Of a stretch of DNA of 64,000 nucleotides, positions 11,520-23,500 are shown in pieces (positions within the stretch are counted from its first letter, which is position 1; each line of letters starts with the position of its first letter). Source of the stretch: Desmodesmus armatus. Taxonomy: Eukaryota; Chlorophyta; Chlorophyceae; Sphaeropleales; Scenedesmaceae. The stretch lies in contig VIIQ02000242.1 of NCBI GenBank assembly GCA_007449985.2, forward strand, positions 1-64,000. Direction: 5' to 3'. Made by a program: the position numbers and the translations under genes. The notes under the pieces are model-generated. The model did no database searches. It worked only from the letters and a program-made list of their open reading frames with translations, and was not told where the DNA came from.

Positions 11520-14500
11520 CTACAGCAGTGTTTGTGTCTGCTGCTGTGCAAGTGCCTCCAGCATCTGACTGTGCACAATGGCCCACAGCCGCGGTGTCAA
11601 CTGGGGGGAGGCAGCCAGGCCAACATTAGCCTCCACATGCTCCTTAGCCTGCGCAGGGGACGGCAGGCAGGGACAGCACATGCATGGGACACAAGGCAGT
11701 CAGTGTGGCTGAACGTGTTGTTATATGCGCAGGAAGGGGAGGAAGCTCTTGGCTGGCCACACGTGAACAGGCTCAAGCGTCACTTTGTGTGCACAGTAGC
11801 ACTTCCGCGGCTGTGCGTACAGAAAAGCTGGCAGCAAGAAGGCCTGCATGTGTTGGCGCAAGCCAAAGTGTGTATTGACCAACACCCGGCTTCCACAGCC
11901 TTGCAACCATGCGTCATGCAAACCATCCTGTGAATCATGAAGCCCTGCCAATAAACTCACGCATGCACCTCCCAGTTGCCATGCACCAAGCCAGCCCCCA
12001 TGCGGCTTCCTCTACCCCGTCCCCTCCCCGTGTGGCTCTCACCTGCCTTGCATGCAATGGTGCGAAAACAAATGGCTACTGTCCGATACTAGGCCCCAGA
12101 GCCTTCCCCATTCGTCATGCAAATCATCTTGTAAGTACTGAAACCCTGCCCACACACTTACGCACACACATGCCAGCCGCCAGTCCCAATGCACCAAAGC
12201 CCCCGTGTGGCCCCCATGCGGCTTACTGTACTGCCCCCCCCCCCTTTCCTCCCCGTGTGACCCACCTTCTGCCCCACGATTGCGCTGGTGACCGCAGGCA
12301 TGCTGCGCACATACTGCAGCAGCTTCCCGGCCGTGTTCCGTATGTCCTCATACTCCATGATGCGCTCTAACGGGCCAGTCATGCCCTGAAGCAGCTGACC
12401 CTGTGGGCAGCACAACACAGCAGGGCAGGGCAGCCGCAGAGCAGGCGGTGACGGTCAGTGAGCCGCTAAACTCTGCACACCCAATGGTAGCAGCACTTGG
12501 CCAGGCTACTGGGCCAGTCTTGCACTGCCAGTGAAGCAACTGACCCTGTGGGCAGCACAACACATCAAACAGGGCAGCCGCACACCAGCAACAGGTTTTG
12601 TGCTGCATAGCAGTGAGCCCTGATGCTGGGCCTTTGGTGCAGCCCCCCCCCCCCCCCCCCCCCCCCCGCGCCCCTGAAATAGGAACACACGCCCCAAACC
12701 CAAATACGATACCCAGCTCACCTCCATTAGGGGTGCAGACGCAAACAGCTGGATCCCAAGGTCAACCGCCGCATCCGCCAGCGAAACCTTGTTATGAACC
12801 ACAATGGGCGCCATAGGGGGCGGTGTGGGCGCCACCGGCGGCGGCGGCGAGCCAGCCTGTGGCAGAGGAGTCCCTGCTGCTGCCGCCTCCTCGGCTGCTG
12901 CTTCTGCTGCCGCCTTCGCCGCCGCTGCTGCTGCTGCCGTTGCCTTGGCTGCTGCGTCGGCTGCTTCCTTGGCAGCTTTCGCTGCTGCGTCTGTGGCGGT
13001 CTTGTTGACCACCCGCTGCCACTTTTGCGTGTAGCTTCGTTCATTTTGAGGTTGATGGGGGCCTGGATTGCCATTAAGCCGTGCTGGGCCCACCCACCTC
13101 CTTGGCAAGGCTGACAACCTCCTCTAGCTCAACATGCTGCAGGATAGGCATGACAGCACAGCAAGGCACAGCACGGCACAGCACGGCACAGCATCCGTCA
13201 GGCTTGTGAATGGCGCACAGTGAAGATCGGACTTGTGAAGGCCGTACAGTGAAGATCAGATGTGCTTTACTGGTACTGCTTGCCACGTGGGACGGTGAAC
13301 GACACTCAGCACAGGTCCACAACACACTAACTGTTTTACAGTGCTGGCTACTTTGTCCCCAACAGGCGCAGCATTTACCTTCTGTGCATGCATCCCTACT
13401 CAAATCAGCTTGCAAAATACATAAGGCAGCACACGCTGCAAACATCAGGCTCGACTATGCCAAAACACGTATTCTGTGTCTCACCACCAGGGAGTCTGGT
13501 GGTGTCCTGAAGGAGTCCCACGTGGCCATGCCATACGAGCGTATCTTGCCCTCAGCACGCAGAGCCTCCAGCTCCTGCAGCAGCCAGCACACAGCAATGT
13601 GAAGGGTTTGCGTAACTGTTCTGCAGCAGCAAGCAAAGCACAGCAAAGTGCACAGAGCCCCTTGGCACGCAGCGCCTCCAGCTCCTGCAGCAGCCAGCAC
13701 ACAGAGGTGTGTGATTGCTAGTTGTACAGGAAAGGTTTGCATTCAATGCTGGGCAGCAAACAGCAGACAGGGCCCCTGAGCATGCAGCTCCTGCAGCAGC
13801 CAGCAAACAGCAATGTGGAGTGCGACTTGTTGGGCAAAGTTTGTGGTGAATGTTGGGCTAGAACCCAGCAAAATCCACAAGGCCCCTCAGCGCGCAGCGC
13901 GTAAAGTCCAGGCTTCTGGAGCAGGCAGTACACTAAGGTGCCGCCGGTGGGCGGGCAAAAGATAATCACAAGGAGGGGGAACGCACGAAAGGCGAGGCAC
14001 ACTGTGCCGTGCGGCGTCCAGCATGCACGGCCGTTACACACCGTTGCTTGCGCCTGGACAGAAACGCCCTGCTCACTACATCAGCAAGCAGGATGAGCAG
14101 CATGATGCTCCGCTGGCACACATGCAGCTGTCCCCGGGCCGCTGCCTGCACCCGCACCACCTGCGCCTTGCTGCCTGTTCCCAAGCCGCTGCCGCCGCTC
14201 CTTGCACCACAAAAGGTTGCCACGGGCTCACAGGGTCCCCGCCACCAGCATGCTGCATCAACTCTCCTTACCTTGAAGGCTATTCTCAACCCTTCAAAGA
14301 AGGCTCGCTTCCCTCGCGCCTGCAGCTGAACCTCTGCCACTCCTTTCCACACAAGGGAGCCTCGGGTGCACGGGGTCACTGCCAGCATCTATCTATAAGG
14401 CTATTTGCATCAACTTTCCTTACCTTGAAGGCCACTCTCAACACTTCAAAGAAGGCCCGCTTCCCTCGCGCCTGCAGCTGAACCTCAGCGGCATTGTGCA

Positions 14501-16888
14501 GGTACAGCAGGTCCAGCGTCTCTAACCGCAGCTTGGCCAGTGAGGAGGCCAGAGAGGCACGGATACACGCTGGTGCTAGGCAGTGGGCGCCGCCAAGGAT
14601 GTCGGAGGAGTTCACCAGGCGCCGCGACAGCAGCACGCGCTTCAGCTCTGCAGGGCGGATAGCAGGAAAGCAGGAAGTAAGGCAGCCAGGAAGCACACAG
14701 AAACAAGAAGTGGTATCACAGGACGGTTGCTGTGCGGACTGTGGCAGCAGCACTGGCAGCATTGCCAAACAGCAATGTGCTGGAGCTTTAACCTGCTCCT
14801 TTTGCAAACGACCCCGCCCTCTTTCAAGAATCAGGAAGCCAGCCCCTACCTGGCGTGAGGTACCCTGCTTTACTGCTGATGAAGAGGGCATCCCTCGTGA
14901 CCTCCAGCCTGCTCTCAGGGAACTCCCGGCCCGTGTTGCCAACCACCAGCAGCGACAGCGCACGCCCTATGGCCGCCTCCGCACGCCCGTTGCGGTAGTT
15001 GGACGCTGCAGGGTACATTCACAGGTGCAGTGGCAGACAACACTTGCGTGCGTGAATACACAGTGACAATTGTTGCTGCAAGGCCTTGTACCACTATATG
15101 ACTAAACGAAAATGAGGCTTCACATATGCTCGGGAGTCTGTCTCTGCAACCTACGGCACATCAGCTGCCGCACCGGCACCCCACGGCTAAGGTGTCCGGC
15201 ACATGGAGTGCATCCAGCCAACTCAACTTATCGCAAAAGTTGCAGTCATAGAGTCGTGACTTGAGAGCGCAGCCATCATGCGCCACCCTAGGTTTGAAAG
15301 AGCTGCTGCACACCAGCCGACACAGCTGGGGTGCGGGCATCAGCCAAGACACACACCTCAGCCTGCACTGACGCCTGCATGCAACATGTCCATGAATATT
15401 ACTGAGTGTAGGTAACACCCCTGCTCACCTGTGTCAATGACATTCCAGCCATGTGTTGCTGCGTACAGTATCGTTGTCAGCACCTGCTCATCCGTCATGG
15501 CATCCGTACCCCCCAGGTAGGTGCCTGTGCCCAAACTGCTGAGGTAGAGGTAGGACGCTGCACGCATCAACCACAAAAACAACAGAGGGAGACGCAAGGG
15601 TCACATAAGGCTCAAGGGGTGATGCGGCATGTACGTAAGCACATGTGCTGGGATTCACAGGCAGCAGGGAGCAGGGAGCTCCTGCAGCATAAAATTGTGT
15701 GTGTGAGTACGAGGATCACTTTTGGCACTGCTGCAACACATATTTTGCTGCCACAGCTGCTGCCCAAACTGTGCATCCTGCAGCATTGTGCCCTCCGAGG
15801 TTTCGCTCGTGCTGGCAGCTGCATGGCCTCCAGCAAGACAGCAACCACAGACAGCACCCACGCTCACGTTTGGTGTGTGCTTCTGCAGGCTTTGCGTCCT
15901 GCTTGTTGGCTGCATTGCCCGCCTCATTCTCCTGGCTCCATGTTATCCTGTTGAAGTGGTTGGCGCCTACTGTAGCTGCGAGAGCCTTTGCATACAGGCC
16001 CGTGCCAGACTCTGTTGCATAGCCCTTGAAGGTGTGACCATTCTGCCGATAGGTGCAAGGCAGGAGGAGTGAGGTCAGGAGGTATCAGCACAAATGGTGT
16101 GAGAGCAGGTGTGACATGTGGAAGATGGCAGCATGAGGGTGGCAGTGCTGAGAGTGTGTGCACATGCAGGGTGGAACGTGCAGTGGTATCGTTTGCGCTG
16201 CTGTGCACAGTTGCTGTGGTACCAGCTGCCATGCGGTGCAGCTGAGGAGTTTGAAAGCTGCTTATCACTGAGATGGGTTCAGTCATGTTGGCAGCTGCAA
16301 CTGGCAAAGTGGCCCAGACTCTGCTGCTTGTAACAAGCACTGTAACAAGGACACAGCACTGCTGCGGCCAGATTGTGCGCCACAAACCATCCGGTGCTGC
16401 TTTATGTTGCCCATGGCATTGCTATCCACTGCAGCTATTGCAAGGGAGTGCTGCTTCCGCGAGGCTTGGTCTTGTGTACGGGCCCCCCCTGCCCAGCCTC
16501 CAGCAAGCATACTCCAACCAAACAGCAGCTGTGTATAGCTGGTGCAACACAATCAGACTCAGTGTGACATGCAGCTGCTGGCCACCCCACTCACCAGCAC
16601 AGAGCCCTGGCTGACACAGGGCTCCACCAGACAGCTGACAGGACAGAGTCGCCGCATGCGGAAAGGGTCTGTGAGGCACTTGTTCATGGCTGCCTCCCCC
16701 TCACAGTTGTCCATTTTGTTGCTACACATGCCATATCCGGGTATGGCTGCTTCTGAGTACCCTATGAAAGCGCCAGTGCGGTCCCGGACAGCATTGCAGA
16801 GGCTGCTGGTCGCCAGCAGCAGTAGCAGGCCCAACCACCGGGCCCCAGCAGGAGACGCGCTGCTGTCCCTGGCCATGCTGCCCCTCAA
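11520..16888 (-). CDS. secretory ShKT-like / aldo-keto reductase fusion protein
   Basis: Nine phase-consistent exons: 16595-16888, 15868-16042, 15429-15557, 14850-15005, 14424-14647, 13485-13574, 12722-13136, 12266-12400 and 11520-11648, giving about 582 residues. Exon 1 codes a hydrophobic signal peptide (WLGLLLLLATSSLCNA), then six cysteines in ShKT spacing (CSNKMDNC...KC...RLCPVSCLVEPC). The rest is an aldo/keto reductase barrel: LSSLGTGTYLG at the start, the catalytic set Asp/Tyr in IDTASNYRNG, Lys in FISSKAG and His in LYLHN, then GKIRSYGMATWD, IQAPINLKM and LGIQLFASAPLME near the C-terminus. NAD(P)H-dependent carbonyl or aldehyde reduction is the family activity; the substrate is unknown. 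The signal peptide implies entry into the ER. Exon 12722-13136 keeps phase only if two bases are restored (near 13087-13098 and at the T-run 13023-13026). It also carries an Ala/Pro-rich insertion of more than 50 residues. Confidence 0.85.
12540..12592 (-). pseudogene. decayed copy of an AKR exon start with acceptor
   Basis: The stretch AACTGACCCTGTGGGCAGCACAACACA repeats the 5' end and acceptor of the exon at 12266-12400. It lies in the preceding intron. Confidence 0.6.
13575..13935 (-). pseudogene. three decaying copies of the AKR ELEALRAEGK exon start
   Basis: Upstream of the true exon (13485-13574) the minus strand repeats GCTGGCTGCTGCAG|GAGCTGGAGG and following codons at about 13660-13705, then shorter and more diverged versions at about 13770-13810 and 13885-13935, roughly 110 bases apart. 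Only the innermost copy continues as a normal reductase reading frame. Confidence 0.65.
14270..14345 (-). pseudogene. copy of the AKR VQLQARGKRAFFEVLRVAFK exon end with donor
   Basis: The last ~70 bases of the exon at 14424-14647 and its GTAAGG donor are repeated here with four or five substitutions (for example FFEGLRIAFK). This copy is downstream in the intron and has no good acceptor in front. Confidence 0.65.
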
Positions 16889-17513
16889 CCCTTGGCTGGA
16901 CCTGCTACGTGAGGTTCACACTCATAAGTTCATGATTGTGGCTTTCAGATGTGGATCCTGACCTTACACAACAAAGCAGATATAGCAGTAGACAGCAAGG
17001 CGGTTTTCTTCTGATGCAGCGGCGTTTCGTGTCAATCGCAGAGCTTGATACGTGGATAGAAACGAAGATATGTACCTTCACGTAGTCGGTTGAGATGATA
17101 CGACTTAGCGCATTCAAGACGCGCCCAGTTTCTTACTGTCAGTTGACAACTGTCATGAGGAGCTGGCCTGCCACCAACCCTTGAAGGGCAGGATACAATC
17201 TCTTTGCTGAATGGTTTGGTGTTATGCTATGACGGGTCTTGGGTTCCTGCAAAGGCACAGTCGGGGATCTAAGTGAGCCACGGTACCAACAATACAGGAC
17301 GTGTCACCCTCAGGTGCATTCAGGACTCTGGATTTCCACTTTTTTACCCGTTTCCCCCTGGAACGCTCCCTCAGCTCATCCTGGCACCCTCAGCAGCGCC
17401 CAACCCGCCAGGTCAGCTCAGCATAATGGCACATAACCCCCTCTTGTGTACAGCAGGCAGTTTTTGCTGAGCCACCCATTGCAATTGCCCTCTCGTGTGC
17501 TCATTTTGCCGCT
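16889..17513. promoter_or_regulatory. divergent promoter region between AKR and nitrile hydratase
   Basis: The 625 bases separate the start of the minus-strand reductase from the start of the plus-strand nitrile hydratase, so both promoters or 5' leaders must lie here unless a further 5' exon exists. I see no clear TATA box or named motif. Confidence 0.4.
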
Positions 17514-20500
17514 ATGCCTTGGTCTCAGGTCCCTGCTGCAGCAACAACAGCAATGGAGTGTGTCACCGGCCCCCATGACCTGGGTGGTGTGCTGAACTGG
17601 AGGATTGCGGGAGGGGAGTTTGAGCCGTTGGATCTGAAGGACAAGAAATGGAAGTTTTGGGAGCGGCAGTGCCATGGCGTGGTGTGGTGAGCATGCACAG
17701 CTGCACACACCTTGCCCCCTGCTCAGTCCTGCAGCTGTGCATTGCCTCATGAGGTCACGTCAATGTAGACATGGCAGACTGCCTCTTGTAGCTACACCCC
17801 AGTTGCACAAACATCTTGTCTTGTCGCACATCTTGTCGCACAGTGCGTAGTTGGTGGGAAAAACGTGCCTCCACACCGCCAACAACTTCAATGCATGCGC
17901 TGCATTGCTCCGCTGCAGGCTGTTGGTGCAGAAGGGCTTGATGAGTCTTGATGAGCTGAGGAGAGCAACAGAAGCCTTGCCAGGTGGGAGTAACGGGGAC
18001 TAAAATAATAATATATAATAAAATAAATATATATATATATATATTGTTATATTATATATTTGTTCAGGCTGGTGACCTGCAGGCCCAGGCGCAGCATCAG
18101 TCGACAGCATACTGTCCTGAGCCTGCAATGCCAATTCCCAATGGTATTCCTGCTACTGCCTATGCTGGCTTACCCGGCCACTGCAGCAGTTGTCCAGACC
18201 TTTGTGCCAGCCACCACAGTCAAATACTATGCATCAGGCTGATGCATTGCCAGCACTTTTGGCAGAATGTGCCAGCCAAGGGCCAGCCTGTCACCACTGC
18301 CACTCCTCTGCTGCTGTTGATGCCTGTGCTGCTGTGTGCCCTCAGGGTACGCCAGCATGGATTACTACACAAAATGTGAGCGTAGCCGCGCCTGTGACTG
18401 TTTGTGCGTCAGCGCTCCCAACAGCACAACCCAGCGCTAACATGTCGGACTCCAACAGGGCCGCCCTGGTAGTCAAAGTTGGCGCCGGCAAGTACGCCAA
18501 AGGACAGGGATGGTCAGTTGACACAGGAGTGCATCCAGCAGGCACGTGTGTTATTTATTCAATTATTTATTATTGATCTATTACTCATTTGTTTTATGTA
18601 CTTTTGTCCTGCAGGGGCTGCTGCGTCTGCCGCCATCGCCATTGAGCGAGGCACCTTCAGCAAGCAGGAGTGGGAGGAGCAGCTGGGGCCCGACCCCGCA
18701 AAACTGGACAACACTGCCAAGTGCGTAAACACAATGCAGGGATGTTTGTGGAGTGGTGTTTTGGTAGCACTGCTACCCCTGGGAGGGCAACATGCTGGGT
18801 GGGGAAGGCAGACGACAGGATGCTGCCAACTTGGATGTGTGCCTGTGTGATGCACTGCAGGGTTGTGTGCTGCTGCCCATCCCACTCACCCACCCACCCA
18901 CCCACCCATACACTCACCCACCCAACCCACCAACCACCCACCCATGCTGCATGCCCTCCTCCGCAGCGGCAGGTACCCTGAGGGTGACCTTGTGCATGTG
19001 AAGGCTACCAGGTTTCAGGATGGCTTGCCGTGAGTTTGCCACCCATCAAACCACCCACTCATGCGCCCATACGGTGCTCCTGCCAGCCATTCACCCGCCC
19101 ATGCTGCGTTCCTGCCACCCACTCAACCCACTCGCCCACCCACCCATTCATCCACCCATTCATCCACCCATACGCCTACGCATGCTGCATGCCCTCCTCC
19201 GCACTGGCAGGTACCATGAGGGCGACCTTGTGCGTGTGAAGGCAGAGAACTCATCAGTCCGCTGGAGGCGCCCACACCTGCGCACACCCGGGTAAGGCAC
19301 ACCAGCACTCTGGGCCCCTGGTGTACGCCTGATGCACTTGTACTCAAGGCAGCACTGCTGTGAGTTGAGTACATTTTGGTTGAGCAAGGACGCATGGCCC
19401 TTCCCTGCCGTATGAGCATGTGATTGTGCTGGGGGAGAGCCGCTTTTGGTATTGGCTACCCACCTGTGAGACACTTTGGTCAAGTGCAGTGTGGGAACAG
19501 TGCACTCCTCAAGATTCATTTGATGACTGATGATCATTGAGTGCTGGATGTCACCTCCCCTCCTGCAATTGCAGATACATCTTTGGCCTGATAGGCCGCA
19601 TTGAGCGGCCCTGTGTAGGGCTGTTTGGTGACCCAGAGCTCAAGGTGTGTGTGAAATGGGGAACGGGAGGCTGTGTTGACTGCCCTTGCATTGTGCATTG
19701 TGCTGACACTGATCAGTTGTGATGGCACAGCTGGGACATTGCTGTGGCGGTTGATTTGGCCAATGAGCTTGTGTTGGCTCCTCAAACGGTCGGTGTTCAC
19801 TGTAACATCCAATTACTGACTTCAGAAGCCTTTGGGCAGATGCGGTTGGTGAAGTGTCATGCATTGCATTGCTAGCTGTACCTGCAGAACGCAGGTGTGT
19901 GGCCAGGACAAGGATCATCCCATGGTGGGGTGGTGTCTCAGTTGCTGCAGTCGTGACTGACGATAGGGTGGGACACCACATGCAGGCCCAACACAAAATG
20001 CGGCCAGCTTCAGCAGCAGCAGCAGCAGCAGCAGAGGGTATGCTTGCGTTTGGTTAGGTGCACGGGCGGGGTTTGGGCACCCTTCCACACACACTCAGCA
20101 CTGAAGACATACCACCCACTGAGCAGTCATCTGGTGTTTCACTGAACTGCTGCTGCTGCTGCTGCAGGCGTTCAGGGAGGAGGGCGCCAAGCAGCCCCTC
20201 TACAGGGTGCGCTTTGCACAGACGGATGTGTGGGAGCTCTACAAAGGTGGGCTGCACACCCTGCACCCCATCAGGTCCCACATTTCCTGTTTCTGTTACT
20301 GTTACTGATCCCCACCAGGGCCATCCAGATGACCTGACACCCCCTTAGGGAGTCAACAAGACGTGTGGGGTCGTGCCCTGCGCTCATCATCATCATCATT
20401 ACACGTGCTTCCGGCCAGGTTCATTGTGCAGGCAGCATGCTGCTGCTAGCAACAAATCGACCTTGGTGCAAGACAAGCAAGACACCACCAGGCGACCAGC

Positions 20501-23500
20501 GACCTAAGACCCTGCGCTCAGTATGTATAATTAGATGAGCATGGCAGCAAGTAGGGATCCCTTGGCTAACACATGTCCTGCTGCTGCTGCTGCTGCCGTT
20601 GTTGGTAATGTTGGTGTTGTTGCAGGCAGCTCCTCTGATACTGTAGACATTGAGATCTACCAGCCCTGGTTGGAGCCCGCAACAGCAGAGCAGCTGCAGG
20701 AGCAGCAGCAGCGCAGCCAAGCCCTACGGCAGCAGCTGCAGGAGGCGACAGCCGGCACAGCCACTGCCACACCCATGAACATGACCATCACCATGGCCAT
20801 GACCATGACCATCACCATGGCCATGAACATGGACATGTACACCATGAACATGGACATGAACACCACCACCATGGTGATGACGAGGACGGCCATGTTCACG
20901 AGGAGCGCTCAAAGGCAAGTTTTGGTGTTTGAGTGGGGGGTGGTGTGGCGCCTGTCTTGAACCTGCATTTGGGCCTTGATTCACAGCTTGATGGCAGGAC
21001 ACAAGGGCTGCTCAATCTTGAACCTGCCCAAAAAATGCTTGATTGAACCCCCTGACAGCCAGCCAATGCAGCAGGGGTTTGCAGAACGACCTATGCCCCT
21101 GACATGTGATGCGCATGTTGTGCGTTCTAATCTTGACCTCAGCTGCAAGACCCCAATCTGCCTCTGCCCCTGCCGGCACCTGGGACTGAAAATGGCGGCT
21201 AACAGCACAACACCAAAGCTGCTAGACGTACATGTACCATGTGCAGTGGGTCGTGACTGTAACAGATTGGGGCCGTTGCTGTTACAAGTAATGAAGGGAT
21301 AGTTGGTACCAACTGCATGACCATGCCCATGTCGATTGCATGACCATGACCTTGATGGTGCTGTCTGCTGTGCAGGTTGAGCAGGATGCTGTTGACCTTG
21401 AGGGTGAGGGCTCCCCAGGCTTCAACACTGCTGAGGCCCTCAGGGCACTGCTGGTCAACAAGGGGCTCATCACACCAGAGGTACCTAAGGTTGAGAGCAG
21501 GCACGCTGCCACAGCCTGCTACAACGCCTGGGTCTGTGGAAGAACTGTGAAGAGTGAATGCCTTCCCCACTGTCTGGACCACACAGTGATGGATATACAT
21601 GCTGGGTCTGCTGCAGCTGCTGTAACAGACAGGCATGGGTAGTTCAACCACCCAAGTTGAGAAGTCAGAGATGAGGTGCATCAACACAGGAGCAGCAATG
21701 TACATTATCGTTGCCGTATGCACCCGCCACTGAGTGGTATGGTCCTTGCTTGCTGCAGGAGCTGTAAGGGGCTGTAGACTGCAGCCTCATGAGCATTACC
21801 CGTGCATGCTTGTTGTTGTACGTGTACACAAAAGTCAGTGGCATGGTCCTTGCTCTGCTGCAGGAGCTGCGGCGTGAGATTGAGCTGATGGATGGGCGGG
21901 GTCTGAAGCAGGAGGGGCCCCGCCTGGTGGCCCGTTGCTGGACTGACCAGGCCTTCAAGGAGAGACTGCTGCAGGTAAATGCGTGCTGATGATGCTGTGA
22001 CAAAGGCAGATGCTGCGTATTGGAATTTTGAATTCAGTTTCATTGGGGTGGGTATCACACAAGCTGGGAGTAGCAGTGCCGCTAGCTGCTGCATGTACCC
22101 TTTTTGATGGGGGCAGCAATTTGTGCCAGCGCAGGTGTGTTGCAAAGTGTGCCTGCCAGCTGAGATGGTTGCTTGCCGCACTTGCATGGTCACAGCTGTT
22201 GCTGACACTTTGTGCAAGCCTTTAAAGCATTGAAAACCCCCTCCCACCCCCATATCTGTGTTGTTGTTTGTTTCCCCATTTATGTGTCTGCAGGACACAG
22301 CTGCGGCAGCCGCAGAGCTGGGCATCAGCACCAGCAACTTCAGCCCAGCAGCAGCAGCAAAGGCAGACCCTGCAGCAGGTCCCCCCACAGACACACCCAG
22401 CGGCAGCACTGCTGCTGCTGCTGCTGGTGCCACTGCGGCAACTGCTGCTGCTGCTCCTGCTGCTGGTGGCGGTAGTGGTGCTGCTGCTGGTGACAGCAGT
22501 AGTGTTGGGGGTGTCCCTGTGAGGTCTGGCACTGTGCTGACTGCTGTTGAGAACACGGGGGATGTGCACAACCTAGTGGTGTGTACGCTGTGCAGCTGCT
22601 ACCCCATCTCAGTGCTGGGCATGTCACCACACTGGTATAGGGGCAGGTGAGGCAGGGACAGGGGGGTGGGTGGGCTGGCAGGAGGTGTTCAATGGAAAGG
22701 TGAAGGCAAAGGAATGCGCGGCTAGCTGGCTCTGATGAATTTGTGTGTGTGTGGGGGGGGGGGGGCTCCAACCTGGCAGTAGGGACGCATCGCCCTGCAA
22801 AGTGTCAAGTATAGCCATTGCATAGGTAAGTGAAACAAACGCAGCCTGCTACCATGCTCTCCTTTCAGAGGGAACCCCGTCCCCCCCTCCCCCTGGGACA
22901 CTACTTCTACTATTAGAAGTCGCGTCTGTCTCCCTCTGCTGGCAGCTCCACCCGCTCAACACCACTCGGTGGCTTCATGGGTGGTTTGATCTGCCTTTCA
23001 GCAACACTGCTGCCCCCCCCCCTCCAGCAACACTGCTGGTCCCCCCCCCCCCCCCGCGCAGGGCGTACAGGGCTCGTGCCGTGCGGGACCCCAGGGGCCT
23101 CCTGGCTAGCTTTGGCACAGTACTGCCAGAGGGCGTGGCGGTGCGTGTACATGACTCAACAGCAGACTGCAGGTGAGCAGCCGCTGTGGCACAGCATGCA
23201 CAGTCATCAGGCTGACTTGTACGTCAGGATGCCACGCTGTGCATTGGTGTTGGTGCTGGGATGCAGGTGTCTGGCATTTGCTTAGCTGATGGAAAAGTGT
23301 AGTGGGTCCCTTTCTTGACCCCATGCAGTGCGCATGTAACGGCTGGCCACTTGTTGTTGGTGGTGGCAGTCAGGTGTGCTGTCCTGATGACTTTCCTGCA
23401 GGTACATCGTCATCCCAGCACGGCCAGCAGGCACTGACGGTTGGACCCAGGAGCAGCTGATGCAGTTGGTCACTCGTGACAGCATGATTGGTGTGGCACC

